Both the position numbers and the translations under genes were made by a program. A model generated the notes under the pieces. That model saw nothing but the letters and a program-made list of their open reading frames with translations. It had not been told where the DNA came from and did no database searches. Source: JABDBL01 sp963845445 (GTDB lineage: Bacteria; Cyanobacteriota; Vampirovibrionia; Obscuribacterales; Obscuribacteraceae). Taken from it: a DNA stretch of 64,000 nucleotides. Positions 44,785-52,593 of the stretch are shown here, piece after piece. Each line of letters starts with the position of its first letter. Positions within the stretch are counted from its first letter, which is position 1. The DNA lies in the NCBI GenBank assembly GCA_963845445.1, contig CAWJSE010000003.1:372001-436000 (forward strand), given 5' to 3'.

Positions 44785-45287
44785 ATGCAAAAGCCAATTT
44801 TAAAAGAGGAAATCCTCTCCTGAGAGAAATATGCCAACCTGTAACCGAAATCGAAAATGTACGTGCCATCATTTCGGACATGAAGTATACTCTCTCTTAC
44901 ATTGCTGGATTGTATGAATTTAAGAGAGGACATGGAATAGCTGCGCCGCAAATTGGTCATTTATTAAGAATCAACATTGTGCAATTTGACGAAAAAACAC
45001 AAGTTCTGATTAATCCCAAAATCACTAAGTGTTCGTCGGAGCAGATACCAATTCGAGAGGGCTGTTTGAGCTTTTTTGCAGTGCGAGGAAATGTCCTTCG
45101 TTTTAAGACGGTAACAGTATGCGCCCTGGATGAAAGTGGATGCCAGATTACTATCGAAGCATCAGATAATTTCGCCATGCTTTTGCAACACGAATTAGAT
45201 CATTTAGATGGTATTTTATACATAGATAGGCTTCCCAATGGAGAAAAGGACCTCTATCCGGTTGAAGGCATGCCAAGTATTCCGTAA
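44785..45287 (+). pseudogene. def: Peptide deformylase, frameshifted near its start
   Basis: ATG 44785 has the ribosome site GAGAAGGA seven bases upstream and starts MQKPILK, then meets a stop; the frame one base earlier carries the rest, GNPLLREICQPVTEI, to 45287. The length of 503 nt is two above a multiple of three, so one base is missing near 44800-44810. The three PDF motifs are intact: GIAAPQIG (G-x-G-x-A-A-x-Q type), EGCLSF and QHELDHLDG, the metal ligands Cys and two His. The enzyme removes the formyl group from new proteins. An internal ATG at 44880 would give 135 residues lacking the N-terminal helix. If real, the frameshift would need a second deformylase; I suspect an assembly error. 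Confidence 0.85.
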
Positions 45288-45318
45288 GCAATTTCGCCCA
45301 TTGCCCTCTGGTAAAATT

Positions 45319-46761
45319 CTATGCCGGTGAAGCAGCCCGGCGCGCCTGTCTATGAAGCGCCACCATGGCAGCTTCAGCTATAGTCTCAGACAAGCTTGGA
45401 TGAGGATGTATAGTGTTGGCAAGATCTTGCAGAACAAGTCCAGTTTCGATGGCTAATACAGCTTCAGCAATGAGATCGCCGGCACGCGGTCCAACAATAC
45501 CGATTCCCTTTATAAGCATATTTTCTGGATCATAAATGATTTTAGTCATGCCATTGGTATTAGCCAAGGTCATAGCGCGTCCAGAAGCTGACCACGGGAA
45601 TTTAGCTACATCTAGTTTAAGTCCTTTGGCCTTTACTTCAATATCAGTTATGCCACACCAGGCTATCTCAGGCTCCGTATAAACAACTGCTGGAATTACT
45701 TGATTGTCAAAAGCAGAGGGAAGGCCTGCGATAATTTCTGCCGCCACTTGCCCTTGGCGCATCGCTCGGTGAGCAAGCATTGGTTGCCCACTGACGTCCC
45801 CTATGGCCATTATTCGCTTATTATTAGTCCGGCACAAATTGTCCACTTCAATAAAGCCGGCTTTATTAGGTTCGATCATGGCATTGTCCAAGGACAAGCC
45901 TTCTGTATTGGGTTTTCGCCCTACCGCAATTAAAACATAGTCAAATTTTTCGGAATGCACTTTTCCTTGCTGATCTTGAATCTGACAAGTAATTTCTTTG
46001 CCAGTATCTTCTATATTCGATACTTTGCTATTTAGCGAAATTTTGTTAAAAGCAGTGTTTAGATGATTAGCTAACGGCTTAACCAAATCGCGATCTACAC
46101 CGGGCAAAAGCCCATCGGTCATCTCAACCACAGATACAGCACTACCCAGGGCTGCATAGACCGTACCTAATTCCAGCCCGATATAGCCGCCGCCAACAAT
46201 TAATAAAGTGCCGGGTACTTCGGGCAATTGCAAAGCTGAATGAGAATCCAATACCCGCTTACTATCGGCATCTTTGGGCGACTTGAAAAGTGCTGGTAGC
46301 TTTATAATGCTCGAGCCTGTGGCAATAATGGCATGCTTAAATTTTATTTGCAGAGTGCCCTCTTCACGATTAACTAAGAGTGTTTGATCATTGAGAAAAC
46401 GAGCTTGGCCATTTATAATTTTTACTTGATTGCTTTTGCACAAGCCAGCTATTCCCTGACTAAGTTTGGATATCACATCGTCTTTCCAGGAGCGTAATTT
46501 ATTGATATCAATTTGCGGCATTTGAAACTGCAAACCGAAAGCAGATGCTTCTTTGGCTGATTCAATTACTTCAGCAGCATGTAAAAGAGCTTTAGAAGGA
46601 ATGCAGCCTTCACGCAGACAAGTACCACCCAGAATGCTTTGAGAATCGATCAAAATTGTCTTAACGCCAAGCTGTCCAGCTCTCACCGCAGCTGTATAGC
46701 CGCCTGGTCCTGCACCAATTACTACTAAATCAATCTGCTCAGTGGCATCCCCAACAACCAT
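45319..46761 (-). CDS. lpdA: Dihydrolipoyl dehydrogenase (E3)
   Basis: 480 residues, the usual size. FAD-binding GAGPGGYTAAVRAGQLG near the N-terminus, the redox disulfide motif GGTCLREGCIPSKAL, the NAD-binding GGGYIGLELG and the C-terminal HPHPSLSE active-site His-Glu are all present. It reoxidises dihydrolipoamide on E2 and makes NADH. It is the last gene of the pdhA-pdhB-pdhC-lpdA operon, 49 bp after the E2 stop, with GAGAGG upstream of its ATG. Nothing odd is seen. Confidence 0.97.
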   Translation of the reverse strand: MVVGDATEQIDLVVIGAGPGGYTAAVRAGQLGVKTILIDSQSILGGTCLREGCIPSKALLHAAEVIESAKEASAFGLQFQMPQIDINKLRSWKDDVISKLSQGIAGLCKSNQVKIINGQARFLNDQTLLVNREEGTLQIKFKHAIIATGSSIIKLPALFKSPKDADSKRVLDSHSALQLPEVPGTLLIVGGGYIGLELGTVYAALGSAVSVVEMTDGLLPGVDRDLVKPLANHLNTAFNKISLNSKVSNIEDTGKEITCQIQDQQGKVHSEKFDYVLIAVGRKPNTEGLSLDNAMIEPNKAGFIEVDNLCRTNNKRIMAIGDVSGQPMLAHRAMRQGQVAAEIIAGLPSAFDNQVIPAVVYTEPEIAWCGITDIEVKAKGLKLDVAKFPWSASGRAMTLANTNGMTKIIYDPENMLIKGIGIVGPRAGDLIAEAVLAIETGLVLQDLANTIHPHPSLSETIAEAAMVALHRQARRAASPA

Positions 46762-46810
46762 TTAAATTACCTCTCTCCGTATTAGTCGCTCTACAAGATT
46801 AAATTTGAGT

Positions 46811-48097
46811 TTATCCACCCAAATACTTTTCAAAGATTCCTGGATTTTCGAGCATTTGGATGATAGCTCGCATAAATCTAGCTGCCTGCGCTCCATCAAT
46901 TAAACGATGATCAAAAGCTAAGCACAGTGGCAAGACAAAAATCCCTTCTATAGAGTTACCGCTTCTAATCTTTGGTCTTTCTATTGTTTTCATAACAGCC
47001 AATATTGCAGCTTCAGGATAGCGAATAATTGGAGTAGCGCTGATTCCCCCAATAGCACCGATATTTGTAACTGAGAAAGTCGCGCCCTGCAACTCACTTA
47101 ACTCTAACTTTGCGGCACGAGCCTTTTCAGCAATTTCGTTGATCTCCACTGCTAGTTCAAAAATATTTTTTTTATCAACCGATTTAAGCACAGGAACTAT
47201 TAAGCCACGATCTGTGTCTACTGCTATACCCAAGTTACAATATCGCTTAAAAACTATTTCTTCTTTTTGCTCATCGAAACTGGTATTAAATTCAGGAAAT
47301 TCCTGCAAGGCAAGAGAAACAGCTTTTATAATAAAAGTTGTTATCGTTAGTTTTGCTCCTTTCCTTTTTACTTGATCTTGATATTCCGCTCTGTTTCTAA
47401 ATATTTCTAAATCAGTTATATTTGCTTCGTCGCAATGTGTAACGTGAGGTATTTTTGACCAACTTAAGGCCATTAACTGAGCGGTTCGACGCCGTAAAGA
47501 TCGCATGGGCACTCGTTCGATTTCGCCAAATTTGGCAAAATCGGGCAAAGCAATTTCCTGAGCCGTACCGACACTGGATATGGTGCTAGTGGAAGCGGAT
47601 TTGTTACCTTTTAAGCTCTCGGCATAGGCAAGCACATCCTCTCTGGATATTTTGCCGCCTACTCCTGAAGCCGGAATTTTATGCAGATCGATTTTCATTT
47701 CTCTTGCTAATTGTCTTGTGGCTGGCGTAGCGATAACTGGTACATTGTCACTCGCTTGTGGATGCTGAGTAATTGAACCTGTTTCTTGGGGTATGGATTT
47801 TTCGTTCGTTTTCTCTGCGCTGGCAGAAGTAGCTTCTGGCGTCATACTCTGCATTTGTTCGGAGTTTTCGATAGAAATCATTGTGCTTCCGACAGGGATA
47901 ATTTGTCCTGGTGTAACCATAATTTTTAAAACTTTGCCCGCTACCGGAGAAGGAATCTCTACTACAGCCTTGTCCGTTTCCACCTCAAAAATAATTTGAT
48001 CTTCAGATAATGATTGTCCCTCAGTTACTTTTACTGCCAGGACTTCTGCTTCACGGATGCCTTCTCCAAGATCAGGTAACTTGAATTCAAATGACAT
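46811..48097 (-). CDS. pdhC: 2-oxo acid dehydrogenase E2, dihydrolipoamide acyltransferase
   Basis: 428 residues. One lipoyl domain (1-80, ETDKAVVEIPSPVAGK with the lipoylated Lys), a linker, a peripheral-subunit-binding domain (about 125-165, ATPATRQLAREMKIDLHKI) and the catalytic core ending in FDHRLIDGAQAARFM with the active His. It passes the acyl group from E1 to CoA and forms the core of the complex. Its ATG shares one base with the pdhB stop, so translation is coupled. Pyruvate is the most likely substrate given E1 features, but the branched-chain version cannot be excluded by eye. Confidence 0.92.
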   Translation of the reverse strand: MSFEFKLPDLGEGIREAEVLAVKVTEGQSLSEDQIIFEVETDKAVVEIPSPVAGKVLKIMVTPGQIIPVGSTMISIENSEQMQSMTPEATSASAEKTNEKSIPQETGSITQHPQASDNVPVIATPATRQLAREMKIDLHKIPASGVGGKISREDVLAYAESLKGNKSASTSTISSVGTAQEIALPDFAKFGEIERVPMRSLRRRTAQLMALSWSKIPHVTHCDEANITDLEIFRNRAEYQDQVKRKGAKLTITTFIIKAVSLALQEFPEFNTSFDEQKEEIVFKRYCNLGIAVDTDRGLIVPVLKSVDKKNIFELAVEINEIAEKARAAKLELSELQGATFSVTNIGAIGGISATPIIRYPEAAILAVMKTIERPKIRSGNSIEGIFVLPLCLAFDHRLIDGAQAARFMRAIIQMLENPGIFEKYLGG

Positions 48098-49090
48098 TAT
48101 TTATCGGCTCCGTCGATATCCAAAGCAGAACGACAAGCCATAACCACTTTATCGGCATCAGGTATATAGTATTGCTCTTTTGAGAAATAAGGGAAAGGCG
48201 TATCATAGCCGGTAACGCGTTTTATAGGCGCCTCCAGATAGAGCAAAGCGTACTCGTTGATTTGGGCAATGATTTCTGCTGCTACACCGCAAGTACGAGG
48301 GGCTTCGTGAATAATTACTACTCGCCCGGTTTTTTTTATAGAATTAATTATAGTATCAATATCAAGGGGCGAAAGACTGAGTAAGTCTATAATTTCGCAA
48401 TCAACATTTTCTTGCGCCAAAATCTCTGCCGCTCCTATAGCAGCCTGCAAACTAGCACCATAAGCAACCAAAGTAATATCCTTGCCCACTCGAACAATAT
48501 TCGCTTTACCCAAAAGCATTACTTCAGGCTCCTCTGGGACTTCTTCTTTGAACAGTCTATAGATCGCTTTAGGTTCATAATAAACAACTGGATCAGGATC
48601 GGCAATGGCTGCTAAAAGCAAAGCCCTAGCATTGCGAGGACCAGAAGGTATGACTAATTTCAATCCTGGAGTGTGAGCATAAATAGCTTCCTTGCTTTCG
48701 GAATGATGCTCAGGAGCTCTGATACCACCACCGTAAGGAGCGCGCATGACCATCGGCACCGTTATTCTGCCTCGGGTACGATTGCGAAAACGCGCAGCAT
48801 GACTTTCCATCTGTTGGTAACCATAATAATCAAAACCAGCAAATTGTATTTCACAAACCGGACGCAAACCGCAAACGGCCAATACCAATAGCGGTACCGA
48901 TAATGCCAGATTCTGCCAGTGGGGTATCTATAACACGCTTGTCTCCGTATTTAACGCTAAGTCCTTCTGTAATACGGAAAACACCTTCATCGCGGCCAAC
49001 ATCTTGCCCTAGTACTACGACGCGCTCGTCTTTAGCCATGGCTTCATGCAAAGCTAAATTTATGGCCTTAGCCATATTCATTTCCGCCAT
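48097..49090 (-). pseudogene. pdhB: 2-oxo acid dehydrogenase E1 beta subunit, one-base insertion
   Basis: Two frames make one protein: ATG 49090 reads MAEMNMAKAINLALHEAM ... ESGIIGTAIGI and stops, then the next frame continues as LAVCGLRPVCEIQFAGFDYYG to 48097. Family members read AIGMAVCGLRPV at this place; here GGTATTGGCC in place of GGTATGGCC shows one extra T near 48885. The total of 994 nt is one above a multiple of three. The rest is intact, with RAPYGGGIRAPEHHSE and the C-terminal swivel domain. The subunit completes the E1 tetramer that decarboxylates pyruvate (or a branched-chain keto acid) with thiamine diphosphate. Sequencing error is likely, as the operon is otherwise perfect. pdhA stops 2 bp before it. 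Confidence 0.88.
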
Positions 49091-49092
49091 AT

Positions 49093-50211
49093 CTAGTTCT
49101 CACCTTTTTTATAGGAGCCTTTCTTATAGAGTAGATACTTTTCCAGTTCTTGTCTCTGCCTTTGCACACAGGGAGGCATTTCAGCGTAGGCATAGTCAAA
49201 TATATGCAAGGGATTGCTAAACTCAGGACTTTTTGCAAGAGCTTCTGCTGTCTCTACCGCAAGCTTAATATTATTCGTGATTTGCTCTTCCAATTTTTCT
49301 TCTTCTTCTTTCGAAATAAGCTTCTTGTCGTACATGTATTGCCTAAAGCGAACAAGTGGCTCACGCCTTTGCCATACTGCCACTTCTTCATCAGTACGAT
49401 AGCGCTTAGGATCATCAGCTGTTGTATGGGGAGCTAATCTATAAGTCACTGCTTCAATTAAAGTAGGACCACCACCCTCTCTCGCTCTAGTCACTGCTTC
49501 TTTGGTAGCAGAATAAACTGCCAAAATATCGTTACCGTCTATCCGTATGCCTGGCATGTCGTAAGCCACAGCTCTTTGCACAATTGTTTTTGCTTTCATC
49601 TGCCGGCTGAGTGGAACGGATATTGCATACTGATTATTGACACACATAAAAATTACTGGCACGTTGAACACTGTGGCGAAGTTTAGAGCTTCATGACAAT
49701 CACCTTCCGAGGCTGCGCCATCGCCAAAGAAAACAACCACAACCTTTTTTTCATTTTTAATGTTAATGGCCATCCCTATGCCAACAGCGTGCAAAAGTTG
49801 AGATGAGATTGGCACACAAAATGGCAGGTCCATTAGTTCAGGAGGGACCATCGCTCCTTCCTCAAAACCGTTCCAATAAAGCAAGAACTCTTCGATAGGC
49901 CAACCTCGATAAAGCATGCCTGCCAATTCTCTATAATAAGGTACAAAAGAGTCACTTTTGTTCAAGGCAAAGGCAGCACCTAGGCTTATCGCTTCATGCC
50001 CAGTACACTGAGCAAAAGTAGATAATCTACCCTGACGTTGCATAATTAGCATGCGTTCGTCCAAACGTCTGCCCAGAAGCATATAATAGTATAAACTTTT
50101 TAATTGATCGGCAGAAAGATCGGGTTCAAGATTTTTATCAATTTTACTCTGTTCATCTAATATAGATAAATAATCAATCTCTGCTGAAATTTTAATTGGC
50201 GTTCTTGGCAT
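49093..50211 (-). CDS. pdhA: 2-oxo acid dehydrogenase E1 alpha subunit
   Basis: 372 residues. The thiamine diphosphate motif GDGAASEGDCHEALNFA ... NNQYAIS is complete, and the phosphate-loop region has YRLAPHTTADDPKRYR. TGHEAISLGAAFAL lies near the N-terminus. The pattern is that of the Gram-positive-type PdhA / BkdAA family; length is normal. It forms an alpha2-beta2 E1 with the downstream beta subunit. First gene of the operon; divergent from lipA, sharing 195 bp of upstream DNA, so the lipoylation enzyme and its substrate may be co-regulated. Confidence 0.92.
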   Translation of the reverse strand: MPRTPIKISAEIDYLSILDEQSKIDKNLEPDLSADQLKSLYYYMLLGRRLDERMLIMQRQGRLSTFAQCTGHEAISLGAAFALNKSDSFVPYYRELAGMLYRGWPIEEFLLYWNGFEEGAMVPPELMDLPFCVPISSQLLHAVGIGMAINIKNEKKVVVVFFGDGAASEGDCHEALNFATVFNVPVIFMCVNNQYAISVPLSRQMKAKTIVQRAVAYDMPGIRIDGNDILAVYSATKEAVTRAREGGGPTLIEAVTYRLAPHTTADDPKRYRTDEEVAVWQRREPLVRFRQYMYDKKLISKEEEEKLEEQITNNIKLAVETAEALAKSPEFSNPLHIFDYAYAEMPPCVQRQRQELEKYLLYKKGSYKKGEN

Positions 50212-50406
50212 TTACACATCCAATTGCGGTTCATCTATGAATTACTTTTATCATTGTATTGCTTTAGGAGCAACGTTCGCAGTAAAAGAGTATGTCTTAT
50301 TGAATTTGATTAAATGAGCATTAGTCTTTAATTAGCAAATGAATTAATCACATATCTTTTAAATAAGCAATTCAACCCCAGTCAATATCACAGTTTGAAA
50401 ATAGAA

Positions 50407-51270
50407 ATGACTAACACACAATTGAATTCAAGCAATAAAAAACCAAATTGGCTCAAAGTAAAACTGCCAACCGGCCAACGTTATCAAGATATAAAATCAA
50501 TCGTTGCTGAAAACGATTTGCATACAGTATGCGAATCAGCAGCTTGCCCCAATCGCGGCGAATGTTGGAATCTCGGCACAGCCACTTTTATGATTTTGGG
50601 CAATATATGTACTCGCAGTTGTGGATTTTGCAACATACAGACTGGTAAGCCAAGCGAACTAGATCTTGACGAACCAAAACGAGTTGCTGAGGCGGTTAGA
50701 CAAATGGGACTCGATTATATAGTTATTACATCTGTAAATAGAGATGAATTAGAGGACGGCGGAGCTTCCATTTGGGCTGAAACCGTTAGAGAAGTTAAAA
50801 AGCTGAGCAGAACCATTAAGGTTGAAGTGTTAGTTCCAGACTTTGGTGGAAACTGGTCCGCACTAAATACGGTATTACAGGCTTCGCCTCATATAGTAAA
50901 TCATAATATCGAGACAGTGCCGCGTCTATACAAGCAGGTAAGACCACAAGCCCAATTTGAGCGTAGTCTTGAACTTCTCAAAATTGCTAAGAATAAAGGC
51001 TCCACTACGAAATCCGGCTTAATGTTAGGGTTAGGAGAATCAGAGCCGGAAATAATAGAAGTATTTGAACACTGGTCAAAAGTTGGCTGTGACATTATTA
51101 CGATTGGTCAATATCTTCAGCCAACTAAAGATCATTTGCCTGTAACAAGTTTCATATCCCCAAAGAGTTTTGAACATTATGCAAAATTGGGTAGAAAAAT
51201 GGGATTCAAAAATGTTTTTTCTGGACCATTGGTACGAAGCAGCTACCACGCCGCTGAACAAGCGGTTTAA
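50407..51270 (+). CDS. lipA: Lipoyl synthase
   Basis: About 287 residues from ATG 50407; a TTG at 50395 would add four. The two iron-sulfur cluster motifs are intact: CESAACPNRGECW (auxiliary cluster) and CTRSCGFCNI (radical-SAM CxxxCxxC), plus LGLGE and the C-terminal GPLVRSSYHA. The enzyme inserts sulfurs into octanoyl chains on lipoyl domains, here the E2 subunit encoded next door on the other strand. No lipB or lplA lies in the window, so octanoyl transfer must be encoded elsewhere. Confidence 0.97.
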   Translation: MTNTQLNSSNKKPNWLKVKLPTGQRYQDIKSIVAENDLHTVCESAACPNRGECWNLGTATFMILGNICTRSCGFCNIQTGKPSELDLDEPKRVAEAVRQMGLDYIVITSVNRDELEDGGASIWAETVREVKKLSRTIKVEVLVPDFGGNWSALNTVLQASPHIVNHNIETVPRLYKQVRPQAQFERSLELLKIAKNKGSTTKSGLMLGLGESEPEIIEVFEHWSKVGCDIITIGQYLQPTKDHLPVTSFISPKSFEHYAKLGRKMGFKNVFSGPLVRSSYHAAEQAV

Positions 51271-51321
51271 TTATGTCAAAGCCTGCCCTGTAATGAAGTT
51301 TTCTCAGTCCCCTCTTCGTGT

Positions 51322-51912
51322 TTAGGTATCAGGGGCAGAAAACCATGTATTATTTTTTGATCCTGGAGGCGCGCATCTAAGCCTCCAATAGTGCGCAGCA
51401 CTCTGCAAGTACTGCTCGACTTCTGGCCAACGACTATCTTTACGAAGGATTTGAAGATCGGGGTCTTCACGAGTGGCGCTTGCTGGAACTCCCTCATCCA
51501 TAGCGGCAAGTTCCAGCCAATAGAAGGCCTCATCAACCTTACCAAGCCGCGCCAGATAGCGAGATAATTCGTACCGCCCAAGCCCACCCTTGGTCACTGC
51601 TAAGTATTGCCAGGCCGCCGCTTGCGAATTGTTTCCGCTTTTGGCAGACGCTTTCGCTAATCGGATGAGATCGGTTCCTCTATATTTAGCTAGATCGTGC
51701 TCATCGATATTAGTAGTAAGTGGTTTGGGAGCGGGTAAGTCCAACACAGGCATTGGAAAACCACTCAAGTGTGTGGATCGATAATGTTCTAGAACGGAGC
51801 GATCCTCTGTTGACGTCGCCAAATGGCAGCCGGTCGCCGAAAGGCAGATCAATATAATAAAAGTTAAGATGCTAAGCAATCGGCTTGGCCACAGTATCAA
51901 GATGGATTTCAT
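51322..51912 (-). CDS. TPR-like lipoprotein, possibly a truncated hydrolase
   Basis: 196 residues. The signal peptide ends in a lipobox (SATGC), so the protein is lipid-anchored. A helical TPR/Sel1-like part (about 85-180) reads DLIRLAKASAKSGNNSQAAAW ... RYLARLGKVDEAFYWLELAA ... DPDLQILRKDSRWPEVEQYL. This helical layout, ending DSRWPEVEQYLQSAAHYW, is one I associate with the N-terminal part of some secreted alpha/beta hydrolases, where a catalytic domain follows; none is present here, and the frame stops after a short tail. So it may be either a complete small protein or the remains of a longer one. Confidence 0.5.
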   Translation of the reverse strand: MKSILILWPSRLLSILTFIILICLSATGCHLATSTEDRSVLEHYRSTHLSGFPMPVLDLPAPKPLTTNIDEHDLAKYRGTDLIRLAKASAKSGNNSQAAAWQYLAVTKGGLGRYELSRYLARLGKVDEAFYWLELAAMDEGVPASATREDPDLQILRKDSRWPEVEQYLQSAAHYWRLRCAPPGSKNNTWFSAPDT

Positions 51913-52032
51913 TTTCGTTCGACTAAAACCCTCCTTCGTACTTATGTGTCTAGCAAGTGCGCATAGTAATTAATTTAAGTTTACTATATATTCTTACTCT
52001 GAGTAATATTTGCTGATTACGTACGTTTGCTG

Positions 52033-52425
52033 TTACGCAATACATAAAAGTAGCGGCATTATCGAGTGCCCCCACAGTGATTGATAAATAAATAGAAAGC
52101 CACTTAAAATAGCAATATTAGCAAAAACTATTTTCATAACCCGGAGGCTTAGCCATTTGCTGAGAGAAGGTGTAATCCAGGCACCATAGATGGCACCACC
52201 AATAGTGAAGATTGCAATATGCCATGGAATGCCGCCAAAAAAAATTAGATGGGTGAAGGTCAAATACCAAGAATTTTTTGCTAACAATAAAACGCCAAGC
52301 GCGATACTACGCTTGGGGTTTACGCCATATTTATGCCCAGAGGGAGTTGAATAGTCGTGTCGGTTGCTGTTAAAGGCATATAATCTTACAATCCAATCAA
52401 AAATATAGTGTATCGGAAAACGCCC
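52033..52425 (-). pseudogene. Remnant of a TauE/SafE-type permease
   Basis: The frame is open from about 52425 to 52033 but has no ATG in its first half; the best start is a TTG at 52287. The reading IHYIFDWIVRLYAFNSNRH ... GVNPKRSIALGVLLLAKNSW ... GGAIYGAWITPSLSKWLSLRVMK ... matches the last third of a sulfite-exporter TauE/SafE-family permease, whose G-x-x-x-G and R-V-L-K motif is visible. The full protein needs about 250-300 residues, so the 5' part is gone. It lies just downstream of the Pfa-like operon and seems a non-functional leftover. Confidence 0.5.
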
Positions 52426-52593
52426 TTATTACAATCGTGTTAATACGATCATAGAAAAATTAATATTAAGCGAGAAACATAAATCAGAACTCACTGCGCC
52501 CGGAGGACTCCTGTCCAAGGCTCAACTCCCACGCTATCACGAATTCAGTCTCTGCTCCATCTAAGATAATCACTACGTTTCAAGAAAGCGGGG

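Noticed and set aside
51276..51587. Second minus-strand ORF overlapping the lipoprotein
   Set aside because: It lies mostly inside the lipoprotein gene in another frame; the lipobox frame has better coding character.
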